From Variovorax paradoxus (GTDB lineage: Bacteria; Pseudomonadota; Gammaproteobacteria; Burkholderiales; Burkholderiaceae_C), in contig NZ_LR743507.1 of the NCBI RefSeq assembly GCF_902712855.1, positions 434,001-498,000 on the forward strand: a DNA stretch of 64,000 nucleotides. Reading direction: 5' to 3'. Within the stretch, counting starts at the first letter, position 1; each line of letters begins with the position of its first letter. Below, piece after piece: positions 49,301-56,841 of the stretch. The translations under genes were made by a program, and so were the position numbers. Below the pieces are notes generated by a model. It was not told the origin of the DNA. It did no database searches and was given only the letters and a program-made list of their open reading frames with translations.

Positions 49301-52300
49301 TTCGCCTGCGGGTCGATGGCGATCACGGTGGCGTTGCGCGCGGCGCCCTTGCTCACGTAGCTGGTGTCGCCGTCGACCTTCACGCCCACGAGATAGGGCA
49401 TGTCGCTCACCAGCGTCTGCGCCTCGGCCGACACGCTGCGCCCGCCCTCGGGCTCGAAGGCCTTGGCCAGCACATGCACCTGGTAGGTGGCCGCGTCGAA
49501 GCGCGACAGGCGCAGGTCGAACTCGGCCTTGCCCTCGGAACTCGTTTGCACGCTGCCCAGGTCGTCGACCTGTTTCTCGGCGGCGCGCTGCGGATCGAAG
49601 AAGGCGTAGTCGGTGAACGCGCGGAACACCGGGAAGCCGGGGCTCAGCGTGAGCGTGCCTTCGACCTTGCGGTCGGGCGCGGGCGTGCCGAACAGGTTCT
49701 GCACGTCGACGAGCGCCTTCAGGTCCTTGGGCTTGACCCAGCCTTCGGCGGCCTCGCTGCTGAGCTTGGCGATCACCTTGGTGCGGTCCGGCAGGAACTC
49801 CTGCACCTTCACCGTGGTGCTGCCGATCAGCAGGCCCTCGACCTCGGGCGCGCCGGGCGACGACTCGCGCGGCAGGTAGAGATTGACCGTGTAGTTGCCG
49901 GTGGGCGAGGTGTCCTGCGTGGTGTGGGCGATCTCCGCCGCGCCGCCGGGGCCGAGCTTGAGCTTCTCGCGGCGCACGCTGAGGCCGCGCGCGTCGAGGA
50001 TCTCGGTCTCCAGCGGCAGGTCGCGCAGCGAGGTGCCCCAGTTGCCGGCCTTCACCATCATCGCGATGTGCATCGTGTCGCCGGGACGGTAGATGCCGCG
50101 ATCGCTGAACACGTAGGCCGTCATCTGGTTCGGCACGCCGGCCGCGCGCAGGCCGCCGACGTCGAAGCGCGAGATGTCCAGCGTGCGGTCGTTGCGGTTG
50201 AAGGGCAGGAAGCTCAGGTCGCCGTCCTTGCGCACCACGAGCACAACCGGCGTCTTCTCGCGCTGGTAGCCGGCCAGGTTGGGCAGCTTGGCCGCACCGG
50301 TTGCATCGGTGGCCTGCGACGCGACGATCATGCCGTTGCGGCCCCACACCTCGACCAGCGCACCGGCCACGGGCTGGCCGGTAGCGATGCTCTGCACGAA
50401 CACGTCGCGCGTGCCGTCGAGCGACTTCTTGGCCACGATGCCCAGGTCGGTGACCAGCACCAGGCGCTGGTCGACCTGCTGCTCGGGATTGGCGCCTTCG
50501 GCATTGCCGTCCGCGTTGTCCTCATCGCCGGACGACTGCTCCTGCTGCTCCTCTTCGGACTGGCCTTCCCCGGCATTGCCTTGCGGCTTCTTCTTCGCGC
50601 TGGGGTCGTAGCCCTGCACCTTCAGCAGGAACACGCCGCGGCGGTCGGCCACGTCGCTGCGCAGGTACTCGGCGAAGTCGACGGTTTCGTAATGCGCCTT
50701 GCCGGCGGGGATGCTGAGCGGAATCTCCTTCTGGAAGCGGTCGACCAGGTCGTCGGACGTGAGGCCGCCGTAGAACTGCGGATGCGCGAAGTCGCCGCTG
50801 GTCTGCGTCACCAGGTGCTGCAGCTGCTGCGGCAGCAGGCGGCCGATCTCCATCCGGATGCCGGGCAGGTCGCGCACGAGAACGGGCAGCTTGCGCTCGC
50901 CCGACAGCGCGAGCAGCGAGCCCTGGCTCATGATGGTGAGCTCGGGCGCAAAGGTTTTCAGCAGCATCACGTTCTGCCGCGCGGCACCGAGCTGGTAGCC
51001 GCCCGGCGTCTTCAGGCCCTTGGCGATGCGCACCAGCAGGTAGCGCCCGCCTTCGGCCTGGGGCATGCGGAAGCTCACCATGTCGCTCACCTCGCGCTCG
51101 CTGGCGATGGGCTGCAGGTTGATCTTCTTCGCGCGGCGCAGCACGGCGTCGGTCACCTTGGAGGGGTCGGCCGACCAGTCGAACTTCTCGTCGCTGTCGT
51201 CCTTGTTGCCCTTGGCTTCCTCCGTCGCGGGCAGCAGCCAGGCCTGCACCACGCGCGCCATTTCGCGCTCGTGCACCGGCATCGAGGCGGTGACGTGCAC
51301 CACGTGCTCGGGCTCGCCGTTCTCGCCGGTGACGATGGTGGGCTCGACGCTCGCGATGTCGAGGCTGAACAGGCCGGGGATGTCGACCGCGCGCGAGGCG
51401 TCGGTGCGCTGCGCCGGGCCACCCTTCTGCGCGACGGCGCCGGCTGCAAGGCTCAGCACCACCGGCCGGGTCTTCTCGGGAATGGCCAGCGGCTCGGACT
51501 GCAGCGTGGCGTTGAGGCGCAGCTTGTCGTAGCTGACGGTGAACTTCTCGCTCGCGCACTTGCCCACGCTGAAGAACGAGGTGCTGCAGGCCTGGTCGTA
51601 GGTGAGCACCAGCCGCTTCTCGAACTCGGCCGTATTCACCGGATGCGAGAACCGCACCTGGAACAGGGCCCGGCGCACGTTGGCCTGAACCGGGTCCTGG
51701 TAGAACTCGGCCGCGGCGATCTGCGCAGTGAAGGCCGGCGAGGTGAACTCGTACTTTCGCTGCGCCATCTCGATGTGCGGCGCAAGTGCATTGCCCGAGA
51801 GTTGCACCTTGTACGGCTGGCCGACGGGCCAGTCTTGCGCGGGCAGGAACTCCAGGCGGTTCTGCTGGGTCCAGGTCCAGCGGCCCGCGATGGCCGGCTC
51901 GATGCTGACGCCGGCGGCTTCCTGCCCGATGCGCGCGATGGGCGCCACCGAGGCCGAGAAGTTGATGACGAAGGGGTTGGGGCCCTTGTCGAGTTCGATC
52001 TGCGTGCGCTGCGGCGGCTCGGTCTTCGCGGTGGCGACGACGGGCTCCACGCGATCGGGCGTGAGGCCGTGCCACCACTTCAGCAACTGCGGGCTGGCCA
52101 TCCAGCCGGCCGCCGCGAGCAGCAGGAGCAGCAGCACCCAGACCAGCCGCTGCTGCAGCCACTGCAGGCCCAGCAACAGGAATGTACCGGCGATGCGCAA
52201 CCAGCCAGGGGGTCGCCAGGAACCGATGAGCCCGCGGGCCACCGGACGCAGGAAGCCGAGCGCACGGCCCAGTCCGGTGAAGAGCACGTCACTGAGTGAC

Positions 52301-52329
52301 GCGAGTTTTCGGTTGGCGACTTGAAGCAT
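46303..52329 (-). CDS. Bacterial alpha-2-macroglobulin (YfhM-like), thioester type
   Basis: A 2008-residue periplasmic protease trap, longer than the ~1650-residue E. coli ECAM. The N-terminus has a membrane anchor at about residues 63-80 (LVWVLLLLLLAAAGWMAS) and no lipobox cysteine. MG-type beta domains follow, then a bait region, then the thioester motif GCTEQ with Cys1527 and Gln1530, then an alpha-helical TED-like domain (TADGGFSLWPGAGTDAFATLYAVHLL) and the receptor-binding-like C-terminus. An acidic Glu/Gln/Ser/Asp-rich stretch lies near residues 585-615. ATG 52329 has GGAG five bases upstream. It is followed by pbpC, and the pair are thought to protect and repair the wall after breach. 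Confidence 0.93.
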   Translation of the reverse strand: MLQVANRKLASLSDVLFTGLGRALGFLRPVARGLIGSWRPPGWLRIAGTFLLLGLQWLQQRLVWVLLLLLLAAAGWMASPQLLKWWHGLTPDRVEPVVATAKTEPPQRTQIELDKGPNPFVINFSASVAPIARIGQEAAGVSIEPAIAGRWTWTQQNRLEFLPAQDWPVGQPYKVQLSGNALAPHIEMAQRKYEFTSPAFTAQIAAAEFYQDPVQANVRRALFQVRFSHPVNTAEFEKRLVLTYDQACSTSFFSVGKCASEKFTVSYDKLRLNATLQSEPLAIPEKTRPVVLSLAAGAVAQKGGPAQRTDASRAVDIPGLFSLDIASVEPTIVTGENGEPEHVVHVTASMPVHEREMARVVQAWLLPATEEAKGNKDDSDEKFDWSADPSKVTDAVLRRAKKINLQPIASEREVSDMVSFRMPQAEGGRYLLVRIAKGLKTPGGYQLGAARQNVMLLKTFAPELTIMSQGSLLALSGERKLPVLVRDLPGIRMEIGRLLPQQLQHLVTQTSGDFAHPQFYGGLTSDDLVDRFQKEIPLSIPAGKAHYETVDFAEYLRSDVADRRGVFLLKVQGYDPSAKKKPQGNAGEGQSEEEQQEQSSGDEDNADGNAEGANPEQQVDQRLVLVTDLGIVAKKSLDGTRDVFVQSIATGQPVAGALVEVWGRNGMIVASQATDATGAAKLPNLAGYQREKTPVVLVVRKDGDLSFLPFNRNDRTLDISRFDVGGLRAAGVPNQMTAYVFSDRGIYRPGDTMHIAMMVKAGNWGTSLRDLPLETEILDARGLSVRREKLKLGPGGAAEIAHTTQDTSPTGNYTVNLYLPRESSPGAPEVEGLLIGSTTVKVQEFLPDRTKVIAKLSSEAAEGWVKPKDLKALVDVQNLFGTPAPDRKVEGTLTLSPGFPVFRAFTDYAFFDPQRAAEKQVDDLGSVQTSSEGKAEFDLRLSRFDAATYQVHVLAKAFEPEGGRSVSAEAQTLVSDMPYLVGVKVDGDTSYVSKGAARNATVIAIDPQAKKTAVADLKIERVERKVLSVLVKQDNGLYRYESRRKEVVLDEKPFAIAAAGNTVALDTGAPGNFAYVVRNGQGVELNRVEYSVAGNANVSRSLDRNAELQLTLDRKDYEPGQEIAVSIRAPYVGAGLITIERDKVYAHAWFKTDKTASVQKITLPKGFEGTGYINVHFVRDPASDEVYMSPLSYGVVPFATALTQRTANLQLTSSELVKPGQTVKMKLTSDKPTRAVVFAVDEGILQVARYKTPDPLKHFFQKRALEVGTLQTLDLILPEFKKLMQGAAPGGDGEGELGKHLNPFKRKRDKPVAYWSGLVDVNGSREFSYTVPESFNGSLRVMAVAVNDEATAAKSTRTVVRGDMVILPNAPLAMAPGDTVEVGVGLANNIVGSGKEAPIALTLTASGGLEVVGEATQTLKVNERGEASTRFNVSAKPGAEAVLGSSALVFTSTHKNFSARLSTEVSVRPASPFVTLVQAGSFQRAGELASKADLYPNFRQSDVAVSAAPWAFATGLMQYLEAYPHGCTEQITSQAFPAVLLAGRPELMREMARGRTAEQGPLPESRKTFERYLVQLRARQTADGGFSLWPGAGTDAFATLYAVHLLVEAKDHKLPVPQDLLQKADTYLQGWLGSGDTTLDGWRQRTQAAYLLTRQGIVAPAALANLREAWRTKKSQGWNDDLGAVYLAASYQLVKQEQVANELLDPVWSDLLARTEKKQRRNVWGAYYDPLVHDSMTLHLVGRHFPARLKTLKPAVWEGMAAMVRDGWYNSLSSASMLLAVDSYFEAVGQNAEGKLTASAIDAQGQAAALALGSVNPIARAAVPAGTAKLKLSNDSDFNLYYSWAEQGFERNVSPTPVNQGMEISHEVFDAKGNPVTKVKLGEEVTVRVRVRSLERAQLNGVALVDVLPGGLEPVLNAVGDDDDADADAPIWKKRLGGGGSWKVQYADIREDRVVFYGGVGKDLLEVTYKARATNVGDYVVPAAYGEAMYDRRVFSRSAGARFQVVAN

Positions 52330-52508
52330 GGATGCTCCCCACTGTGTTTTTGTTGGCGTCCGCGAGTGTGCGGACCGTCTGTGAAGCGCTGGCGCTGCGT
52401 GTGAAGTCTTCGTGAAAACCGCACATCGGATCTGTCTGGCAGGCAGCTCTCAGGTGGCGTGCGCGGATGTCCTCCGTCGGCGCGAGCGCAGCCTTGGCCA
52501 CGGCCATC

Positions 52509-52979
52509 TCAGATCTGCGGCTTGTTCACCATCAGGTAGAACACCACGACCATCGCAACGAACGCCGGGTACCCGAGCAGCTCCCAATACCGCTGGTAGC
52601 GCGCATAGAGCGGCGGCAGCGGCGCGGCGTCCCGGTGCGCCTGCGCAGCCATTGCGGCCATGCGGATCTGCAGCCACACCACCGGCAGCCAGCAGATGCC
52701 CGCGAACACGAACAGCGCGAGCGACACGGCGAGCCACGGCGTGGACATCGGCCAGCCCGCCATGTGCGCCAGCGCGAAGCCCGTGGCCGGCTGCAGGATG
52801 ACGGTCGGCGTGGTGAACCACCAGTCGGCGCGCACCACCAGCCGGCTGACCACCGCCTGCGCGGGCACGCTGCCGCTGCGGTTGGCGAAGAACATGTAGA
52901 ACGCCGACCCCAGCCCCGTGCCGACCATGAGCACGCTGGAGACGATGTGCAGCCACTTGAGGACGAGGTAGGTGTTCAT
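52509..52979 (-). CDS. DUF2269-like integral membrane protein
   Basis: A 156-residue protein with four hydrophobic helices (LVLKWLHIVSSVLMVGTGLGSAFYM, PTVILQPATGFALAHM, LAVSLALFVFAGICWLPVVW, YPAFVAMVVVFYLMV). The WLHIVSSVLMVGTG histidine segment is characteristic of DUF2269, possibly heme- or quinone-associated. ATG 52979 overlaps the preceding stop by 4 bp. Last gene of the long minus-strand array. Confidence 0.78.
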   Translation of the reverse strand: MNTYLVLKWLHIVSSVLMVGTGLGSAFYMFFANRSGSVPAQAVVSRLVVRADWWFTTPTVILQPATGFALAHMAGWPMSTPWLAVSLALFVFAGICWLPVVWLQIRMAAMAAQAHRDAAPLPPLYARYQRYWELLGYPAFVAMVVVFYLMVNKPQI

Positions 52980-53350
52980 GGCGCGGCGCGTCGGTAGAGG
53001 TGCCAGAGCAGGGCGGCGATGGGCAGGTTCTTGAGCAGCGGGCCGAGCGGGTGCAGCCACAGGCCCGGCTGCAGCACGGTGGCCACGAGCGTCATGACGG
53101 CCATCAGCGCGAGGGCCGCGGCGTAGCTGGTCCGGCCCGGCCAGCGCCACAGCGCGAGGCCGACGGCCAGGTCCGCCGCGGCGCCGCCGACGATCAGGCC
53201 CTGCACCAGCCACGGCGGCGACGCGATGCCCGCCGCGGCCAGCACCTCGCGGCTCTGCCCGTTCAGCTCGACGAGGCTGGCGACGGCGGTGAGCACCCAG
53301 ACGGCGACCAGGCTCCAGCGCAGCAGGCGGTCGTCGCCGGTGCGCGTCAT
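52976..53350 (-). CDS. DoxX-like membrane protein
   Basis: A 124-residue protein with four helices (LLRWSLVAVWVLTAVASLVEL, PPWLVQGLIVGGAAADLAVGLAL, TSYAAALALMAVMTLVATVL, LGPLLKNLPIAALLWHLY). The overall pattern fits the DoxX-like family; the function is not established, and the redox label of DoxX may not transfer. Start ATG 53350 overlaps the SRPBCC stop and the stop overlaps the DUF2269 start, so all three are coupled. Confidence 0.75.
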   Translation of the reverse strand: MTRTGDDRLLRWSLVAVWVLTAVASLVELNGQSREVLAAAGIASPPWLVQGLIVGGAAADLAVGLALWRWPGRTSYAAALALMAVMTLVATVLQPGLWLHPLGPLLKNLPIAALLWHLYRRAAP

Positions 53351-53853
53351 GCCGCGCCGCCCTCTTGCCGGTTGCGTTGCCACTCGACCACTTCGTGCGC
53401 GTTCGTGGCCAGGAACGCCTGCATGCGCGCGAACCGGCGCTGCGTCTGCCGCATGAAGATGCGCGCCACGACGGGCTCCATCAGCCAGCGCAACGCACGC
53501 GGCCCCGATTCGATCGTGTAGACATAGATGAGGACCGAACGGCCCGGTGCCGTGTCGCGGTGCCGCATGGACGCGGCCCAGCGGCTGAAGGGAAACGAGC
53601 GGCCGATCATGTGCGCGGCGGCCACGTGCGGCCGATCGAAGGTGACGAAGCGCGTGCGCATCGACAGGCCGCGCAGCAGGCCACCGCCGGTGTTCTCGGT
53701 TTCCGCGCCGACGTACGGGCAGGGCGCACCGCCCACCACGCGCGCGTTGCCGACCAGCGAGTCCCAGCGGGCGCGCCAGACGTGATGGTGGAAAGCGTCG
53801 AACACCACGTCCGACGGCGCGGGCATGTCGAACTCAAACCGGCGATGGGCCAT
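53347..53853 (-). CDS. SRPBCC family protein
   Basis: A 168-residue START-like ligand-binding protein. The opening RRFEFDMPAPSDVVFDAFHHHVWRARWDSLV and the closing long helix (RRFARMQAFLATNAHEVVEW) match the helix-grip fold with its hydrophobic pocket. No signal peptide. It overlaps the saccharopine-dehydrogenase-like gene by 20 bp and the DoxX-like gene by 4 bp. It may hold the lipophilic substrate of the neighbouring redox enzymes; that is inference. Confidence 0.78.
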   Translation of the reverse strand: MAHRRFEFDMPAPSDVVFDAFHHHVWRARWDSLVGNARVVGGAPCPYVGAETENTGGGLLRGLSMRTRFVTFDRPHVAAAHMIGRSFPFSRWAASMRHRDTAPGRSVLIYVYTIESGPRALRWLMEPVVARIFMRQTQRRFARMQAFLATNAHEVVEWQRNRQEGGAA

Positions 53854-54967
53854 GGCTCGGGTCTTCGACGGTCACATCGGTCACCATGCCCCAGCGCGCG
53901 AACTCGGGCGCGAACTCGTCCAGCGCGAGCAGGCCGGCGCAGGCGTGCGCACCGGCCGGCAGGGGCTCGCCGCGCGCGATGCGTCGCGCCAGCAGGATGG
54001 CGACCATGCAGGGAATCTCGGGGCCGTGGTTGTCGTCGGCCGCGATGTGCCAGGCACGGCGCGCCGGCCGGCCCTGCGCATCGGTGCCTTCCACGCGCAC
54101 CACCATGCCGCCGAGCGCGCTGCCGAACGCATCGAACACGCCGCCCGCCGCGTGCAGCAGCGGCGCAAGCTTCTGCGGCGACGGCAGCAGGCCGACGCGG
54201 CGCAGCAGCGCGAGGAACGCGAAGGCGCGTTGCGTCAGCCCGACTTCGAGCGCGGCGCGGAACATGACCGACTGCACGCCGGCATGGCGCGCAGGAAACA
54301 GCTCGAGGTCGGGGATGTCGCATAGCGCGCCGCGACGCGGCTTCATGCGCGCGAACTCGACCTTGACCGGGTCGGCCCAGCCGGGCATCTCGACCCACCG
54401 GCCGGCTTGCCAGACGCGGATCGGCTCGCCGCAGTAGGCCAGCACGCCGGCCAGCGTGGCCACGCCGCGCGGCGCGCCCTGTGCCGGCGCGATGCAGATG
54501 TCGATGCTGCGGACGCCTTGCCAGCCGGCCGAAAGATGGTCGACCACCGCGGACGACAGCGCAGGCACGGTGCTGGCACCGCTCACCGCCGTGCGGCCGG
54601 CCGCGCGAAAGGCACCGTCGAGCGCCGCCGGAAAGTCGCACACGAAGCGCCGGCCGTCCGCCAGGTCGATGTAGTGCGCGCCGGCTGCCGCCACCGCTTC
54701 GGGCACGCGGTAGTCCTGGCGCTGGAAAGGGCCGGCCGTGTGGACCACCAATTCCGCACCGAGTTCGCGCAGGGTGCCGGCGAAGCCCGGCGCCTGCGCG
54801 TCGATGCGCACGCCACGCGCGTTGCCGCCGACCGACGCGGCGAATGCCTCCGCGCGCTGCGCATCGCGCCCCGCCACCAGCAGCTCGATGCCGGGGTCTG
54901 TGGCAAGGGCGCGGCAGATGCGTGCGCCGAAGTTGCCGTAGCCGCCGAGCACCAGCGTCTTCGTCAT
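53834..54967 (-). CDS. Saccharopine dehydrogenase-like NAD(P)-binding protein
   Basis: A 377-residue protein with an N-terminal Rossmann fold (TLVLGGYGNFGARICRALA, GxGxxG) and the family segments AELVVHTAGPFQRQDYRVPEAVAAAG, GAHYIDLADGRRFV and SGASTVPALSSAVVDHL. This is the broad family that includes saccharopine and carboxynorspermidine dehydrogenases. ATG 54967 overlaps the stop of the FAD lipoprotein gene by 4 bp, and its stop overlaps the SRPBCC gene. In a cluster with an aminopropyltransferase, a reductase for an imine or carboxy-polyamine is attractive but unproven. Confidence 0.83.
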   Translation of the reverse strand: MTKTLVLGGYGNFGARICRALATDPGIELLVAGRDAQRAEAFAASVGGNARGVRIDAQAPGFAGTLRELGAELVVHTAGPFQRQDYRVPEAVAAAGAHYIDLADGRRFVCDFPAALDGAFRAAGRTAVSGASTVPALSSAVVDHLSAGWQGVRSIDICIAPAQGAPRGVATLAGVLAYCGEPIRVWQAGRWVEMPGWADPVKVEFARMKPRRGALCDIPDLELFPARHAGVQSVMFRAALEVGLTQRAFAFLALLRRVGLLPSPQKLAPLLHAAGGVFDAFGSALGGMVVRVEGTDAQGRPARRAWHIAADDNHGPEIPCMVAILLARRIARGEPLPAGAHACAGLLALDEFAPEFARWGMVTDVTVEDPSHGPSPV

Positions 54968-56601
54968 GCGGCTGCGGCGTCCGTTCCCGCCACGTGCCCG
55001 CGCGTGAAGGCCTCCTCGAAGATGGAGTAGCCCGACCAGTCGGCGTGCGCGAACGACAGGCGTCCCGCGACCACGCTGCCGCGGTGCGCGCCATCGGGTG
55101 CGGTGCGCTGCGGGCCGATCTGCGCGAGCAGGCCGGGATGCGGAATCGACATCGCATGCCCGTAGCGCGTGATGTCGATGCGCGTGGCCAGCGCGGGCAG
55201 GTCGGGGTGCGGCACCGACAGCTCGGCCAGCAGCTCGTCGCGCCAGCCGGTCCACGGACGCTCGAGCAGCAGCTTGCGGCCGTCGGCCGTGTCGTAGCCG
55301 CTCGGGCCCAGCGGGCGATACCAGCTGAGCACGGTGCCGCGCGGCGTCGGGTCGAGCGACTGGTGGCGCGCATCGACGTAGCCGAGGCCGCGCGTGCCGT
55401 AGATCACGTTGTCCCAGCTCGGCGCCGCGCCGGCGCGGTCGGCCAGCGGAGCGCGCAGGTGCACATTGGCAACCAGCCAGGGCGCGTAGCGCACCTGCGC
55501 GGCGGCGGTCTTCAGCACCTCTGGCGGGTTCTGCACCACGCGCGCGGCAATGAACACCGGCAGCGCGACGATGCAGCGATCGGCCAGCCAGCGCACCAGC
55601 GACTTCGTGGCCGCGTCCCATGCGTCGACCTCGACGCCGCCGCGCACCTCGGCGATGCGGGTGACGACCTGGCCGGTGTGCAGCCGCTCGCCGAGCGGCC
55701 TGGCGAGCTGCTTCGTGAGCCAGCCGTTGCCCTCGGGCCAGGTGAGGATGCCGTCGCGCTCCGGGCTGGCGTCGTTCACGCTGCCACTCGGGTCGCCGGG
55801 CGCGTGGAAGCCGTGACGGCTCGCGAAGTAATGGATGCCGGCCCAGGCCGACACCTGCGCGATGCCGGCGCCGTAGTCGTCGCGGCAGCAGTAGTCGAGA
55901 TACCAGCGCAGCTGCGCGTCGGTGAAGCCTTCGCTGTCGAGCCAGCCGGCGAACGTGATCGCGTCGAGCGCCAGCAGCTCGGGCGTGACCGCAACCTTGA
56001 GCGTGGGAATCGCGAAGTGCGCCGCGTGCTGCAGCGCGTCGATGCGCTGCGCGAACTTGCGGTACTGCGCGAGCGTCGCTTCGCCCACGCCGTGCACCGG
56101 CAGCAGCCCGTCCTGCCATTCGCCGTGGAAGAACAGCCGCTCCTGAGGGCTGTGGCAAAGCGTGACCTCGTCGTATTCCCAGAGGCCCGCCACGCGGCGG
56201 CGCAGGCCGAGTTCTTCCAGCAGGTCCTGCACCTCGCGCGCATCGTCGCCGGGCACCGGCAGGTAGTGCGCGCCGAGCGGACACGCAATGCCGTTGACCA
56301 TGCCGCCGCGCGCATTGCCGCCGGCCGTGTCCTCGAGTTCGAGCAGCGCGAAGTCGTCGACACCCGCTAGCCGCAGCGCCCGCGCAGCGCCCAGCCCCGC
56401 CACACCGCCCCCCGCGATGACCACGCGCGCGCGCTTCACCGTCGCAGGCGCCGCGCTCCGCAGCGCGCCGTCGCGCATCGCATGGCCGCGCGCCACATCG
56501 ATCCCGGTGAAGCCGCCCTCGATGGGCGGCGGCGCCTCGCAACCCGCCAGCGCCAGCGCTCCTGCCGCACCCACCGTTCCCAGGAAACCGCGCCGCCTCA
56601 T
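54964..56601 (-). CDS. FAD-dependent oxidoreductase, Tat-type lipoprotein
   Basis: A 545-residue exported flavoprotein. It opens MRRRGFLGTVGAAGALALAGC, a twin-arginine-like signal with a lipobox cysteine at about residue 21. The FAD fold is RVVIAGGGVAGLGAARALRLAG, and the GGNARGG and C-terminal RLSFAHADWSGYSIFEEAF segments are as in flavin amine oxidases/phytoene desaturase relatives. It would be folded in the cytoplasm and anchored to a membrane outside. ATG 56601. It is separated from the aminopropyltransferase by ~240 bp of tandem repeats and coupled to the next gene. Confidence 0.86.
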   Translation of the reverse strand: MRRRGFLGTVGAAGALALAGCEAPPPIEGGFTGIDVARGHAMRDGALRSAAPATVKRARVVIAGGGVAGLGAARALRLAGVDDFALLELEDTAGGNARGGMVNGIACPLGAHYLPVPGDDAREVQDLLEELGLRRRVAGLWEYDEVTLCHSPQERLFFHGEWQDGLLPVHGVGEATLAQYRKFAQRIDALQHAAHFAIPTLKVAVTPELLALDAITFAGWLDSEGFTDAQLRWYLDYCCRDDYGAGIAQVSAWAGIHYFASRHGFHAPGDPSGSVNDASPERDGILTWPEGNGWLTKQLARPLGERLHTGQVVTRIAEVRGGVEVDAWDAATKSLVRWLADRCIVALPVFIAARVVQNPPEVLKTAAAQVRYAPWLVANVHLRAPLADRAGAAPSWDNVIYGTRGLGYVDARHQSLDPTPRGTVLSWYRPLGPSGYDTADGRKLLLERPWTGWRDELLAELSVPHPDLPALATRIDITRYGHAMSIPHPGLLAQIGPQRTAPDGAHRGSVVAGRLSFAHADWSGYSIFEEAFTRGHVAGTDAAAA

Positions 56602-56639
56602 GTCGTCAGTTCCCCACCGCCCGCGCAGCGTAGCCTGTT

Positions 56640-56740
56640 CCAGAAACACCGAGGAACCGGCTCTGCCGGGCCTTAGGTGTTGCCCCCGGTAGGGGGAAGG
56701 AGAAGCGGACACGAAGTGCCGCGCATCCTGGGGGCGAGCC
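56640..56740 (-). repeat. Dispersed stop-proximal repeat, tandem copy 2
   Basis: An ~100-bp unit containing CCGGC-TCT-GCCGG and CCCCC-GGTA-GGGGG hairpins and an imperfect GCGACACGAAGTGC hairpin-like core. It is tandem with 56741-56837, with a few substitutions (GGAAGGAGAAGCGGAC). It lies between the aminopropyltransferase stop and the FAD lipoprotein start. Confidence 0.8.
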
Positions 56741-56837
56741 AGAAACACCGAGGAACCGGCTCTGCCGGGCCTCAGGTGTTGCCCCCGGTAGGGGGTAGGA
56801 GAAGCGACACGAAGTGCGCGAAGCCTGGGGGCGAGCC
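56741..56837 (-). repeat. Dispersed stop-proximal repeat, tandem copy 1
   Basis: A near-identical second unit, whose gene-proximal end (CGCCCCCAGGCTTCGCGC on the minus strand) begins about 6 bases after the aminopropyltransferase stop. Same sense relative to transcription as the copies after dbpA and after the SPFH gene. Confidence 0.8.
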
Positions 56838-56841
56838 ATCT

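Noticed and set aside
48430..52299. A 1289-codon open frame antisense to the alpha-2-macroglobulin gene
   Set aside because: A high-GC shadow frame: His/Arg/Ala-rich composition, no domain, and the other strand has clear protein family motifs.
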